Shown here in pieces: positions 53,563-63,351 of a stretch of DNA of 64,000 bases. A model generated the notes under the pieces. That model made no database searches, was not told the origin of the DNA, and saw only the letters and a list, made by a program, of their open reading frames with translations. The translations under genes were made by a program, and so were the position numbers. Position 1 is the stretch's first letter; the number at the start of each line of letters is the position of its first letter. The stretch covers positions 1 to 64,000 of the forward strand of contig LADR01000018.1 in the NCBI GenBank assembly GCA_000961655.1. Direction: 5' to 3'. The DNA comes from Desulfatitalea sp. BRH_c12 (GTDB lineage: Bacteria > Desulfobacterota > Desulfobacteria > Desulfobacterales > Desulfosarcinaceae).

Positions 53563-55005
53563 ATGATCGATATCACTGCAACCTACACCGACCAATACGA
53601 GTTGACCATGGGACAAGCCTATTTTCTGGCGGGCCGCAAGGATCAACGTGCAACTTTCGATTATTTTTACCGAAAAACACCGTTTAACGGCGGATACGCG
53701 GTGTTCGCCGGTCTGCCGGATGCGCTTGCCGCATTGGCACATTTCCGCTTCGACCACGAGGACCTGGCATTCCTCCGGGCGCAAGGCTTTCATCGCGACT
53801 ACCTGGCGTATCTTGAAAATTTCCGCTTTACAGGGACCCTGTGTGCCTGCCGGGAGGGGGACCTGATTTTTCCGGCCGCCCCAATTGTAAGAGTTCAAGG
53901 GACGTTGATCGAAGCCCAACTCGTCGAAACCGTACTCCTGAACATCCTTAACTTTCAATCTTTGATCGCTACCAAGGCGAGCCGTATGCGCATTGCCGCC
54001 AAAGAAGGCATGCTTATCGACTTCGGCCTGCGCAGGGCGCAGGCCCTGGGCGGCTATCATGCCAGCCGCGCGGCCGTGGTCGGCGGGTTCGACGCCACCA
54101 GCAATGTTCGGGCGGCGCGTGATTTCAATCTGCGGCCGTCAGGGACCATGGCGCATTCCTATGTTCAAAGCCACGAAAGCGAATTGACCGCGTTTCGCAG
54201 TTTTGCCGAAGCCCGGCCGGACGACTGTGTGTTGCTCGTGGACACCTACGACACGCTGCACAGCGGCGTGCCCAATGCTATTATCGTGGCCCGCGAAATG
54301 GCGAAAAAGGGGCAGCGGCTCAAAGGCATCCGGCTGGACAGCGGCGATCTGGCCTATCTGGCCAAACGCAGCCGTGCCATGTTGGATGCGGCCGGTCTGC
54401 CGGATGTCCAAATCGCAGCATCCAATCAACTCGATGAATATGTCATCAAAAGTTTGTTGGACCAGCAAGCCCCCATTGACGTGTTCGGCGTGGGAACCAG
54501 CCTGGTGACCGGACAGCCCGACGCCGCACTCGATGGTGTGTACAAACTGGCGCATGTCGATGGCAAGCCGGTCATCAAACTATCCGAAAATGAGTCGAAG
54601 ATCACCTTGCCCCACCAGAAACAGGTATGGCGCGCCTACGATGATCAGGGCGCTTTTCTGGGCGCCGACGCGGTCGGCCTGGACGACGAGGAGAACATCC
54701 CGATCATGCACCACCCATTCGTGCCTCATAAATCTTTTGCCCTCGAAGGCCACACGACCGAACCGCTGCTGCACAGAGTCATGCAAAACGGACTGCTCAC
54801 CTCCGACCCGCCATCCCTGCCCCAAACGGCCCAGTATTGCCGCGAACGTCTGGCCCTGCTTCCGGTCGAATACAAACGCTTCGACAACCCTCACATCTAC
54901 AAAGTCGGCATCAGCACCAAGCTGAAAACGCTGCGGGATCGCCTGATTGCACAGTATAAAATGGGAAAAGACGCGCCGGGCAGCCCCTCTGCGAACACGC
55001 CGTAA
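53563..55005 (+). CDS. pncB: Nicotinate phosphoribosyltransferase
   Basis: About 480 residues. It converts nicotinate and PRPP (with ATP) to nicotinate mononucleotide in NAD salvage. Motifs include [59 protein letters not shown], the PRPP-binding [17 protein letters not shown] and [24 protein letters not shown]. The ATG at 53563 ([14 protein letters not shown]) is preceded by AAAGGG; the frame extends upstream to 53494 through intergenic sequence and is not used. It converges with the large fusion gene. Confidence 0.95.
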   Translation: MIDITATYTDQYELTMGQAYFLAGRKDQRATFDYFYRKTPFNGGYAVFAGLPDALAALAHFRFDHEDLAFLRAQGFHRDYLAYLENFRFTGTLCACREGDLIFPAAPIVRVQGTLIEAQLVETVLLNILNFQSLIATKASRMRIAAKEGMLIDFGLRRAQALGGYHASRAAVVGGFDATSNVRAARDFNLRPSGTMAHSYVQSHESELTAFRSFAEARPDDCVLLVDTYDTLHSGVPNAIIVAREMAKKGQRLKGIRLDSGDLAYLAKRSRAMLDAAGLPDVQIAASNQLDEYVIKSLLDQQAPIDVFGVGTSLVTGQPDAALDGVYKLAHVDGKPVIKLSENESKITLPHQKQVWRAYDDQGAFLGADAVGLDDEENIPIMHHPFVPHKSFALEGHTTEPLLHRVMQNGLLTSDPPSLPQTAQYCRERLALLPVEYKRFDNPHIYKVGISTKLKTLRDRLIAQYKMGKDAPGSPSANTP

Positions 55006-55014
55006 CAGCGCCGC

Positions 55015-55054
55015 GCCGGAACGCGAGCACTCCCGAATGCGAGGCCGTTCCGGC
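55015..55054. terminator. Possible bidirectional terminator between convergent genes
   Basis: GCCGGAACG and CGTTCCGGC are perfect 9-base inverted arms with a 22-base loop, located in the 50-base gap between pncB and the fusion gene. No T-tract follows on either strand. Confidence 0.4.
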
Positions 55055-55057
55055 ATA

Positions 55058-58000
55058 TCACCGCTGTTCATCCACGTTTTCTTCGAAACGCCGGCACAAT
55101 TCGTTTTCACTGGGGCCGGCGGCGCACTGCTCTGGGTGGTCGGGCAATTCGAACACCAGCGACGAATCGGATGGCAGTGTATGGATCTTTGTTTTAAAGC
55201 CGATGCGGATGGGCTCCTGGGCCGTGTGCAGGGAGTGGATTTTCAGGCGCTTGGCCGTCAGATCGACTTCCAGAAAATGACTGCGGTAGCGGATGCGGAT
55301 GCGCAGCCGGTGCAACTCCCTGGGCAGGCACGGATTGAACCACAGCACATCGTCGCGCGTGACGATGCCCGTATAGCCGCGCTGCACTTGGTCGACCGTG
55401 CCGGCCATGGCGCCAAGATGAATGCCTTCGGCCGTCGTGCCGCCCTGGATATCGGCCACATCGCTCTGCAGCGCCTGGTTGAATAACTTCCATGATTCAA
55501 CGCGGTCGCTGCGTGCCAGCACCCAGGCATGCACTACCCGGCTCAGTGTTGAACCGTGGCTGGTGCGTTTTATGTAGTATTCGATATTTTTGGGGATTGT
55601 TTCATAAGGAAAGGAATAACCGAGCCCCTCGAAAATGTCGGTCAGTTCCTCGGCCGACAACAGGTAAAACAGCATCAACACATCCGCCTGTTTAGAGGCT
55701 TTGTAGCGGTTGGGTGTGTCGCCTTCGGCTTCAAGTATACGGTCCAGGCGCTGGATGTCGCCATATTTATCACGGTACTCCGCCCAGCGGAACTCTTCCA
55801 GCGCATCGTAGCCTTCGAACTGGCTGATAATACCTTCGGCATGAAAAACCACGCGCATCTTGCGGCAGATCTCTTCCCATTGCCCGAACTCTTTTTTGTG
55901 CAGCCGCAGCTTGTCACACAGCTCGAAACGCGTATCTTCGGGCAGGATATCCAACATCCGGCGCGCGGCCTCGAGCACCCAAACTGTCATCACATTGGTG
56001 TAGGCGTTGTTGTTCAAACCTGGCTGTTCAGCGCCGGGATAGGCATCGTGATACTCGTCCGGGCCCATGACGCGCAGGATCTCATATCGGTCCAGCGCGG
56101 CATTGTAGGTACACAGCCCGGCAAGGAAGCGGGCGATTTCCATCATCATCTCGGCCCCGTAAAAAGACATGAACTCCATGTCGTTGGATACCTGGAAATA
56201 GTGATACAGGTTGTAAGCGATGGCGATGTTGACATGGCGCTGCAGCCGGCTGTTGTCGGCGATCCAGCGGCCGGAGCGCGGATTGAGGTGGATACGCTGG
56301 CTCTCTTCGCGACCGTTGCTGCCGCTTTGCCAGGGGTACATGGCGCCTGGAAAGCCGGCCCCGCGCGCCGCGCGGCGGGCGGCCCCCAGGCGGCGGTAGC
56401 GATACATCATCAAGGCGCGTGTAATTTGCGGCAGCCGTAGATTGAGTGTCGGAAAGATAAACAGTTCATCCCAGAAAACATGCCCGCGGTAGGCTTCACC
56501 GTGCCAGCCCCGCGACGGGATCCCCGCATCCAGCCCCATTTGCATGGTATTGACCGAAGTGGTCTGGAGCAGATGAAAAATGTACAGGTGCATGATCATA
56601 TCGATGGGGTCTTTTTCGTTGGCCGGCTGCGCGTGCCACAATTCGACGCTGAACCGCCGCCACAGGTGATCCCAGGCCAGGCTGTGGCTTTCCATCAACA
56701 ACGCGAAGGATGGCGCGCGCTGCACCTCCCGGCAAGCTTCCAGGGCCGGTTCGGCAATGGCGGCATCGCGCGAGGTGTGCACGGCCACGGTTTTCTCGAC
56801 GCGAATGGCTACCCCTTCGGACACATGCAGCGCGATCAACTGTGCGACATACCCAGGCTGGGTCAACGTGCGACGCTCGCCCGGCAGCGGCCGATCCCCG
56901 TCGAACAGGCGCGTTCGCGCGGCCAGGGCGATCTGCAGGGCCGACTGATTGGTGATCGTTTTGAGCAAAACGGTGTCGGGATCGACCTGCAGCGTTTCGA
57001 GAGTCTGCAGGTGAACGTCGGCCAATCCCTGATAACGCGCCACGCCGCTGTTCGTCACGCGGCCGTCAAGGGCCGCTCGGAATTCCAGGCGGCCCGACCA
57101 GTTCTCGGGTATGACCGTCAGCGTTATCGCGGCCAGGTGCGCCTGCCCCATGTGAACGAGGCGCTGCTCGTGCACACGCGTGATACGCTGACGGTCATCG
57201 CGGCAGCGCCAGTGCCGGTGCAAGACGCCGTTGCGGATATCCAGATCCTGCTGAAAGGACAACAACGCGTCGCCCGAGTTCATCTTGAACCAGGGACTGT
57301 CGCCGATGCGGAAGGTCAACGGCAGCCAGTTGGGAATATTGACCAGGTCTTCATTTTCGATGATGTGGCCGCCAATTTCGGTTTTCAAACGATTGTACCC
57401 GCCCGCCAGGTAGCTACCCGGATAGTGCACCGTGTCGGCCACGGCCTGGGCCGAAGCGCCGCGGGTGCAGAAATAGCCGTTGCCCAGGGTGCATAGCGCT
57501 TCGCGCAGCTTTTCAGCGTCGGGATCGAAGCCGCGGTAGTTCAACTGCCAGACGGTGCGCTCGTTCAACCAGCGGGCGGTCCTGCGCAGGAAAGCGTTGA
57601 CCTGATCGGTATCGCGCAAACGATACGCAGCGCGGCTGGGACGGTTTTCGTCGTCGACCACAATGCCGATGCCAGTGTCATGTAGTTCTTCGAAGGCGTC
57701 CTCATCGGTGACATCGTCGCCGATGTAAATCGGCAACACCTGGCCAATATCGAGTTCCAGGGCCTGCTCCATCAGCCAGCGCACCGCCTTGCCTTTGTGC
57801 CATTCCATATCCGGTTGCAGCTCGAACACTTTCTTCCCGCGCGACAGACGCAAGTCACCCACCTGGTCGCGAACGTTTTCCAGCACCTGCTCGACGGTTG
57901 CGCTGTCCTCAGGGGCGGCTTCGCGATAGTGTACGGCCACGGTGTACCGTTTGGGTTCTATGTGCACGCCCGCAATGGATTGCAGGGCCGGCCGCAGTTT

Positions 58001-59128
58001 CCGGACAGCCGCTTCGATCCGTGCCAGAAACGGTTCGCCCGGCCGGTGGGTGATGGGCCGGTTTTCGGGGCCACGGATATCGAACCCGTGGCTGCCGGCA
58101 TAATACAGTTCAGGTACGTCCACGCGGCGGCGAACATCTTCCAGATCCCGGCCACTCACCACGGCCACGGTGCAGCGCCTTGCCAGAGCTTTGATCGCAG
58201 CACGCATCTCTGCTGAAAGATGCGCGTCCTCGGCCCGCAGGACGATGGGCGACAAAGTGCCGTCGAAATCCAGAAAGATGACCGGCTCTTTTTCCGAAAG
58301 CCTTCTTTTTATCGCGTCAAAGTGATCCAGGGCCGAGGGCAACACCCCACCTGCGCCGATGCGGGAGTCTTCGGCCAGACGGACACGCCCCAGATTTTTG
58401 ACCACACAATCCGCGCCATGCTGGCGCAGCTCTTCACCCCGGTCACCGCCGTCGTTTCGGTCCACGCCGATGACGCGCCCGAAACCGCCTGCACGCCCGG
58501 CTGCCACCCCTGAGCGGGCATCTTCGATCACGGCCGCGCGCTCCGGCGATACCCCCACTTGCCGGGCGGCAAACAAAAACACGTCCGGTGCAGGCTTGCC
58601 CGCCAGCTTGTGTTCACGGGCATCGTTGCCGTCGACAATGGCATCGAACAGGTGGTCCAGCGCCGTAGCCTTCAGAACGGCACGGCCGTTTTTGCTGGAA
58701 GTGACCAAAGCCGTTTTGATGCCGCGACCGCGCAACTGCCGGATCAGATCAACGGCTGGGTCATAGGCTTTCGCGCCCTTTTTACTCAGGAGGTCATTGA
58801 AAATACGGTTCTTGCAATTGCCTAAACCGCAAACAGTCTCACGCTCCGGGCTGTCAGCCGGATCGCCGAACGGCAAGTCGATGCCCCGCGATGATAGAAA
58901 AGCGGCCACGCCGTCGTAACGCGGCTTGCCGTCCACGAGCCCGAGATAGTCTCTTTCATATTCGAATAAACGATACTCGCGTTGATCTTCCTGCCCGCGC
59001 CGGCGAAGAAAAGCGTTGAACATCTCCCGCCATGCTTCGGCGTGCAACCCGGCCGAATCGACGACCACGCCGTCCAAGTCGAAAATTACAGCATCGATCC
59101 GATTCAGGGCCAGCGTGCATGATGTCAT
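55058..59128 (-). CDS. Triple-domain fusion: beta-phosphoglucomutase, trehalose-6-phosphate phosphatase, GH65 glycoside phosphorylase
   Basis: A 1356-residue protein. Residues 1-260 are a HAD-I beta-phosphoglucomutase (nucleophile Asp17 and Asp19 in IFDLDGVVVDSAGLH; GIKTALVTSSKN; AGKPAPDVFLFAA; AAVIEDARSGVAAG). Residues ~275-520 are an OtsB-type trehalose-6-phosphate phosphatase (Asp287/Asp289 in VIFLDFDGTLSPIV; VAVVSGRDLEDV; IYIGDDVTDEDAFEEL). Residues ~535-1345 form a GH65 phosphorylase with catalytic acid Glu1025 in RVMGPDEYHD, an N-terminal beta-sandwich and HGSTLSRVVHAWV. Together they could convert trehalose-6-phosphate to trehalose, cleave it to glucose and beta-glucose-1-phosphate and isomerise that to glucose-6-phosphate. 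AAGGAGG precedes the ATG. All three active sites look intact. Confidence 0.95.
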   Translation of the reverse strand: MTSCTLALNRIDAVIFDLDGVVVDSAGLHAEAWREMFNAFLRRRGQEDQREYRLFEYERDYLGLVDGKPRYDGVAAFLSSRGIDLPFGDPADSPERETVCGLGNCKNRIFNDLLSKKGAKAYDPAVDLIRQLRGRGIKTALVTSSKNGRAVLKATALDHLFDAIVDGNDAREHKLAGKPAPDVFLFAARQVGVSPERAAVIEDARSGVAAGRAGGFGRVIGVDRNDGGDRGEELRQHGADCVVKNLGRVRLAEDSRIGAGGVLPSALDHFDAIKRRLSEKEPVIFLDFDGTLSPIVLRAEDAHLSAEMRAAIKALARRCTVAVVSGRDLEDVRRRVDVPELYYAGSHGFDIRGPENRPITHRPGEPFLARIEAAVRKLRPALQSIAGVHIEPKRYTVAVHYREAAPEDSATVEQVLENVRDQVGDLRLSRGKKVFELQPDMEWHKGKAVRWLMEQALELDIGQVLPIYIGDDVTDEDAFEELHDTGIGIVVDDENRPSRAAYRLRDTDQVNAFLRRTARWLNERTVWQLNYRGFDPDAEKLREALCTLGNGYFCTRGASAQAVADTVHYPGSYLAGGYNRLKTEIGGHIIENEDLVNIPNWLPLTFRIGDSPWFKMNSGDALLSFQQDLDIRNGVLHRHWRCRDDRQRITRVHEQRLVHMGQAHLAAITLTVIPENWSGRLEFRAALDGRVTNSGVARYQGLADVHLQTLETLQVDPDTVLLKTITNQSALQIALAARTRLFDGDRPLPGERRTLTQPGYVAQLIALHVSEGVAIRVEKTVAVHTSRDAAIAEPALEACREVQRAPSFALLMESHSLAWDHLWRRFSVELWHAQPANEKDPIDMIMHLYIFHLLQTTSVNTMQMGLDAGIPSRGWHGEAYRGHVFWDELFIFPTLNLRLPQITRALMMYRYRRLGAARRAARGAGFPGAMYPWQSGSNGREESQRIHLNPRSGRWIADNSRLQRHVNIAIAYNLYHYFQVSNDMEFMSFYGAEMMMEIARFLAGLCTYNAALDRYEILRVMGPDEYHDAYPGAEQPGLNNNAYTNVMTVWVLEAARRMLDILPEDTRFELCDKLRLHKKEFGQWEEICRKMRVVFHAEGIISQFEGYDALEEFRWAEYRDKYGDIQRLDRILEAEGDTPNRYKASKQADVLMLFYLLSAEELTDIFEGLGYSFPYETIPKNIEYYIKRTSHGSTLSRVVHAWVLARSDRVESWKLFNQALQSDVADIQGGTTAEGIHLGAMAGTVDQVQRGYTGIVTRDDVLWFNPCLPRELHRLRIRIRYRSHFLEVDLTAKRLKIHSLHTAQEPIRIGFKTKIHTLPSDSSLVFELPDHPEQCAAGPSENELCRRFEENVDEQR

Positions 59129-59402
59129 TGAACGCCTCCTTTTGCATTGCGGTTTTCTTGCCTGAAGAACTTGTGCAACCCACTGTCCGAACCTACAGAC
59201 ATGGCGAAGGTAAGAGTATTCCTACAGTACGCAGTATGGATATTCTATTTCAATACTGGATATGTGGTATTGGCATCGCTCCCATTGATCCAAAACCGCG
59301 CCCACAAGCCACCGTTTACCGCATCGACCCCATTTTCACACCTGATCCGGGGCATTACTAAACAATCACAACCGAAACACTCAGGCAAAAAGGAGCAGTG
59401 TC

Positions 59403-59951
59403 ATGAAACGTATGATCTATCTGACAGCTTTGATCATCGCGGCGACCGCCGCAACAAGCCTTGGACCCCTCGGAGACCGTTCAGCCGCTGCGGATTCGCA
59501 CGAACCTTCGGCTGTGGCGGTACTTCACCCCACTGAGGGCAATCAGGTCAGCGGAAAGGTCACCTTCACGAAAACATCCGAAGGCGTTAAAGTGGTGGCC
59601 GATATACAAGGTCTTGAACCGGGTAAGCACGGTTTTCACATTCACGAATTTGGCGACTGTACGGCCGCAGATGCCACATCGGCGGGCGGGCACTACAATC
59701 CGACCGAGCAACCGCATGCCGCACCCACGGACAAGAAGCGCCACCTGGGGGACCTGGGCAATATCGAAACCAAGTCCGATGGCAGCGCCCATCTGGAGAT
59801 GGTGGATAAAGTCCTGTCCCTGAAGGGGTCGCACAGCATCATCGGGCGCGCAGTGGTCGTGCATGCCGGCGAAGACGATCTGAAATCGCAGCCCACCGGC
59901 GATGCGGGCGGGCGTCTGGCGTGCGGCGTCGTTGGGTATGCAGGCAAATAA
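59403..59951 (+). CDS. sodC: Periplasmic Cu/Zn superoxide dismutase
   Basis: A 182-residue SOD with signal peptide (MIYLTALIIAATAATS). Copper/zinc ligands are seen in HGFHIHEFGDC, AGGHYNP, HLGDLGN and VVVHAGEDDL, and the structural Cys pair in GDC and RLACGV. It dismutes superoxide in the periplasm. AAGGAGCAGTGTC precedes the ATG. It is monocistronic, upstream of a long gap. Confidence 0.97.
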   Translation: MKRMIYLTALIIAATAATSLGPLGDRSAAADSHEPSAVAVLHPTEGNQVSGKVTFTKTSEGVKVVADIQGLEPGKHGFHIHEFGDCTAADATSAGGHYNPTEQPHAAPTDKKRHLGDLGNIETKSDGSAHLEMVDKVLSLKGSHSIIGRAVVVHAGEDDLKSQPTGDAGGRLACGVVGYAGK

Positions 59952-60577
59952 AGCGGCAGTAAGCTTCATGTGACCCCTCTTCATGGCCCAGTCCCGTAAC
60001 CGTAAGTCACTGCTGAGTGCGTTTCTTCGTGCGCGCTCTGGGGCGCAACAAGCTCTACGGACACTTTAATATTTACGTGTAACGTTTTGAAATTAAAGTA
60101 TTAAGGTAGACTATTGACATTAAGACAGGCCCATCGTAGCCGAGATGGCGCTTTGATGCAGCTGATTGCAAGTTCTGCGGATGACGCTTGCTTTAAGCCA
60201 GTGCATTCGATGTTCAATCGGTGCGGGCTTGATTCCGCGCGACGGCGGACTCGATTTTAGCGGCTCTTTTTGCACATGCTCGTAGTCACGGTCGTCTGCA
60301 GAAGATGCTTCAGCGGATCACTTGTCATGCACGATATAAGCGCAGCGTAGAATCGATTCCCCACTCAAATACGGTCTGACCCCCATACCCATTCAGGAGG
60401 ACCTGATATACTTCTACGACACGGAGTTCGGCCACAGGTATAACTGATACTAAATCAAAAACCTGCATTCATATCTGAAGGCATCCCAACTTATAAGAAC
60501 GCTTTTTCTCTTTCTTTCAACATGCCGCAGTTCGGCCTGACATTGTCGATAAAGCGGTTGGTCCTGGAGGTTTCGAT
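59952..60577. other. Intergenic region between sodC and phaC, no gene recognised
   Basis: About 626 bases. A short open frame near 60344-60448 (ending IQEDLIYFYDTEFGHRYN) has no start or known domain. Several AT-rich segments (60061-60120) could hold promoters. TGGAGGTTTCGAT is the phaC ribosome site at the right edge. No structured RNA is recognised. Confidence 0.5.
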
Positions 60578-61801
60578 ATGAGCATGCCCAAAGTGTCCGT
60601 GGGTCCCATGGCAACTCGTTGGTTCGAGCAAATTGCGAACACCCAACGCAAATTGCAGGACGGAACGCGCAACGTTCTGGGTTCTTTGGAAACCCGCATC
60701 GCAGCTACCCCCTGCGATATCGTTTATACTGAAGACCGCGTTCGGCTCAAGCATTACCGGCCGGTCACCCCGCAACGCGTCAAAACCCCGGTTCTGATTA
60801 CCTATGCTTTGATCAACCGCGAAACCATGCTCGATCTGCAGCCCGGCCGCAGTGTGGTGCGCAGCTTGCTGGATAGGGGCGTGGATGTTTATATGATCGA
60901 TTGGGGCACGCCCACACGCAAGGACCGCTATCTGACCATCGACGATCATGTCAACGGATACATGGACAGCATGGTCGATGTGGTGCGCCGCAGGACCCAT
61001 TCCCAGCAGATCAACCTGATGGGCATCTGCATGGGCGGCACGTTCAGCGTCATGTATGCGGCGATGCACCCGCACAAGGTCAAGAACCTGGTGACGACCG
61101 TATCGCCGACCAACTTCGACACCGAGCAGGGACTGCTGCATATCTGGTTGCGCGATATGGATGTCGATCATATGATCGAGGCCTTCGGCAATATCCCCGG
61201 CGATCTGCTCAATTTCGCTTTTCTACTGCTTAATCCGGCCCGCCTGATGGTCGACAAATATGTCGGGCTGTTGGACAATATCGAGGACAAAGCCTTCCTG
61301 GAGAACTTCGTGCGCATGGAAAAGTGGATCTTCGACAGTCCGGATGTGCCCGGAGAGACTTTCCGGCAATTCATGAAAGACTGCTACCAGAAGAACTTGC
61401 TGATAAAAAATAAAATGAAGCTCGGCGACCGGCGCGTCGATTTGAATAACCTGACCATGCCGCTGCTCAACTTTTATGGCCGCTTCGATCATCTGGTGCC
61501 GCCCGAGGCCTGCGAGCGCCTGGTGGAGGTCGTCCCCAGCAGGGATGCCACCAATATCTGCCTGGATACCGGTCACATCGGAATCTATGTGAGCAGCAAA
61601 TGCCAGAAAACATTTGCTCCCAAAATAGTAGAGTGGTTGACGGAACGGGAGATGCCCCCCAAGCCGACAAGAAAACCGGAAAAGAAATCCCCGGCACGAC
61701 GAAAAGAGCCTGTCGGACAGGAACCGATGTCGATGACCGTCAGCGTCGCGCATTTGAATGTCACGTCTGCCGATAACCCGCATCACGCGCCCAATCCGTA
61801 A
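60578..61801 (+). CDS. phaC: Class III poly(R)-3-hydroxyalkanoate synthase subunit PhaC
   Basis: A 407-residue class III synthase. The catalytic triad is Cys151 in the lipase-like box GICMGG, Asp304 in YGRFDHLVPP and His333 in DTGHIGIYV. The N-terminus and length (~360-400) fit PhaC of class III, which requires PhaE. The C-terminal ~60 residues are a low-complexity basic/Pro-rich extension (KPTRKPEKKSPARRKEP) beyond the usual end. GGAGG precedes the ATG. phaJ follows ~110 bases downstream. phaE is not adjacent. Confidence 0.95.
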   Translation: MSMPKVSVGPMATRWFEQIANTQRKLQDGTRNVLGSLETRIAATPCDIVYTEDRVRLKHYRPVTPQRVKTPVLITYALINRETMLDLQPGRSVVRSLLDRGVDVYMIDWGTPTRKDRYLTIDDHVNGYMDSMVDVVRRRTHSQQINLMGICMGGTFSVMYAAMHPHKVKNLVTTVSPTNFDTEQGLLHIWLRDMDVDHMIEAFGNIPGDLLNFAFLLLNPARLMVDKYVGLLDNIEDKAFLENFVRMEKWIFDSPDVPGETFRQFMKDCYQKNLLIKNKMKLGDRRVDLNNLTMPLLNFYGRFDHLVPPEACERLVEVVPSRDATNICLDTGHIGIYVSSKCQKTFAPKIVEWLTEREMPPKPTRKPEKKSPARRKEPVGQEPMSMTVSVAHLNVTSADNPHHAPNP

Positions 61802-61912
61802 ACGATCATGATTCGTGATAGGCAGGTCAGGCTGCTACCGCCTGCCCATCACGCTTACCCGCACTAAAGAAGCACCATTCACCCTTATCTGACAGAAAGG
61901 AATGCATGCACA

Positions 61913-62320
61913 ATGGCTCAAGCACTGCACGTAGGACAGCAAGCTTCTATTAAAAAATCGTTTTCCTCCGGCGAAGTTGAAGCCTATGCCAATTTGTCTG
62001 AGGATAGAAACCCAATCCACCTGGATGAAAAAGCCGCTGCCGAATCGGTTTTTGGCCGCAGGGTCGTCCATGGGATGCTCGTGTCCAGCCTTTTTTCAGC
62101 CCTGCTGGGCCAGCACCTGCCGGGAGAAGGCACCATTTTTCTTGGCCTGGACATTCAATTCAAGGGTCCTGTATTCATCGGCGAAGAAGTGACCGCTTTC
62201 GTCAAAATCCTCACCATCCGGGAGGACAAACCCATTGTGACCTTGAGAGCCTGGTGCGAGAATGCTAGAGGTGAAACGGTTGTGGATGGCCAAGCCGTGG
62301 CCAAAGCCGTCCTGCAATAA
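61913..62320 (+). CDS. phaJ: MaoC-like (R)-specific enoyl-CoA hydratase
   Basis: A 135-residue single hotdog of the MaoC/PhaJ type. The catalytic Asp/His pair lies in the hydratase motif SEDRNPIHLDEKAA, with VVHGMLVSSLFSALLGQHLPGEG following. It supplies (R)-3-hydroxyacyl-CoA to the synthase from crotonyl-CoA or longer enoyl-CoAs. Its position directly downstream of phaC on the same strand strongly suggests an operon. AGAAAGGAATGCATGCACA precedes the ATG. Confidence 0.95.
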   Translation: MAQALHVGQQASIKKSFSSGEVEAYANLSEDRNPIHLDEKAAAESVFGRRVVHGMLVSSLFSALLGQHLPGEGTIFLGLDIQFKGPVFIGEEVTAFVKILTIREDKPIVTLRAWCENARGETVVDGQAVAKAVLQ

Positions 62321-62340
62321 GAAAAAGTTTTCCACGGGAG

Positions 62341-62379
62341 TTTCCTGCAGGGGCAACCGCCGGTTGCCCCTGCAGGAAA
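62341..62379. terminator. Perfect 18-base inverted repeat between phaJ and the GGDEF relic
   Basis: TTTCCTGCAGGGGCAACC and its exact reverse complement enclose a 3-base GCC loop. It lies 20 bases after the phaJ stop and 30 bases from the convergent gene's stop. No U-tract follows on either strand (AAAAAA lies after it on plus), so it may be a bidirectional terminator or a REP-type palindrome. Confidence 0.6.
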
Positions 62380-62411
62380 AAACGTAATCTCATTCGATGA
62401 TTCAGGCGTAT

Positions 62412-63252
62412 TTACGTTTCAGTCGCGATTTGATTGCGGCCGTTTTGTTTGGCCTGATAGAGACGCTGGTCCGCTCGGTCGAGGAGCTGGGCGAGGGTTT
62501 CTCCGCGCTGGTGTGTGGCAATGCCGCCAGTCAGAGTGACTTTGAGCGGACGGCCGGCGATGGAAAAATCTCGCTTTTCTACTATACTGCGAATCCGTTC
62601 GGCAAACTTAACAATATGCGCCATGTTCTCGGACGGCATAAAGATCAGAAACTCCTCTCCGCCGAATCGAATGGGCATATCGCTTTTGCGGCATTCCTGA
62701 AGAATGACGGCCGCAACCTGCGTCAGGACATGGTCTCCGGCGAGGTGTCCGTAGGTATCGTTGATGCGTTTAAAATGATCCAGATCGAACATGACGACAC
62801 CGATGCCGCCAATGTCACCCCTGTCATGGATTTTGTAAACGGATTCGACCGGCTTTTCGGATAGCGGTCGAATGGTCATCCCCTTGAAAGGGGCTTGCTG
62901 CCGGCCTTCAACGTGATCCTGCGCGACGTCCACCAAATGATACAAGAAGGCCGGCCGGTCGCTAATAATGACAATCCCGGCATGATCGGTCACTATAAAG
63001 TGCTGACATTATTTACATTAGGCATGATCAGGGTCTGGGGGTCCTCAGATTTTCGATCTGGCTTTGCATGTAGCCCACGTTGATCGCCAGCTTTTCAGCG
63101 GCCACGGCATCCAGGTTCTGCAGAAACTCAGCGCGCGTTTTATCCGCCACATACATCAGCAAGGGAACGCCCAGGGCAAGAACGATCAGTACTCCCCACA
63201 GCCAGGGTTTTCTGAGTAGCGCAAAGAACGTCGGTCCATATCTTTTCAGCAT
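62412..63252 (-). pseudogene. Decayed membrane diguanylate cyclase (GGDEF domain retained)
   Basis: Two minus-strand pieces belong together. The 5' piece (63252 to 63028) starts ATG after AAAGGCGCG and encodes a membrane span (LWGVLIVLALGVPLLMYVA) and the start of a sensor (FLQNLDAVAAEKLAINVGYMQSQIENL), then stops. The 3' piece (62993 to 62412) resumes in another frame with FIVTDHAGIVIISDRPAFLYH, which resembles a Cache-type sensor end, and then a complete GGDEF domain (FDLDHFKRINDTYGH; RFGGEEFLIF) with an inhibitory-site-like RKSD 5 residues before GGEEF. About 100 residues of the sensor domain appear to be missing. The 3' piece alone has a GTG but no ribosome site. Confidence 0.7.
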
Positions 63253-63351
63253 CGCGCCTTTCATCACACCGTCAGCACAACAAGACCCACATACCATGTA
63301 AGGCAACTTTATTGGGTGCGAGCCGACTCCGGCGGCCGATCTGCGATGTTA

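Noticed and set aside
60344-60448. Short frame ending IQEDLIYFYDTEFGHRYN
   Set aside because: About 35 codons with no start codon or family; could be a gene end relic but cannot be supported.
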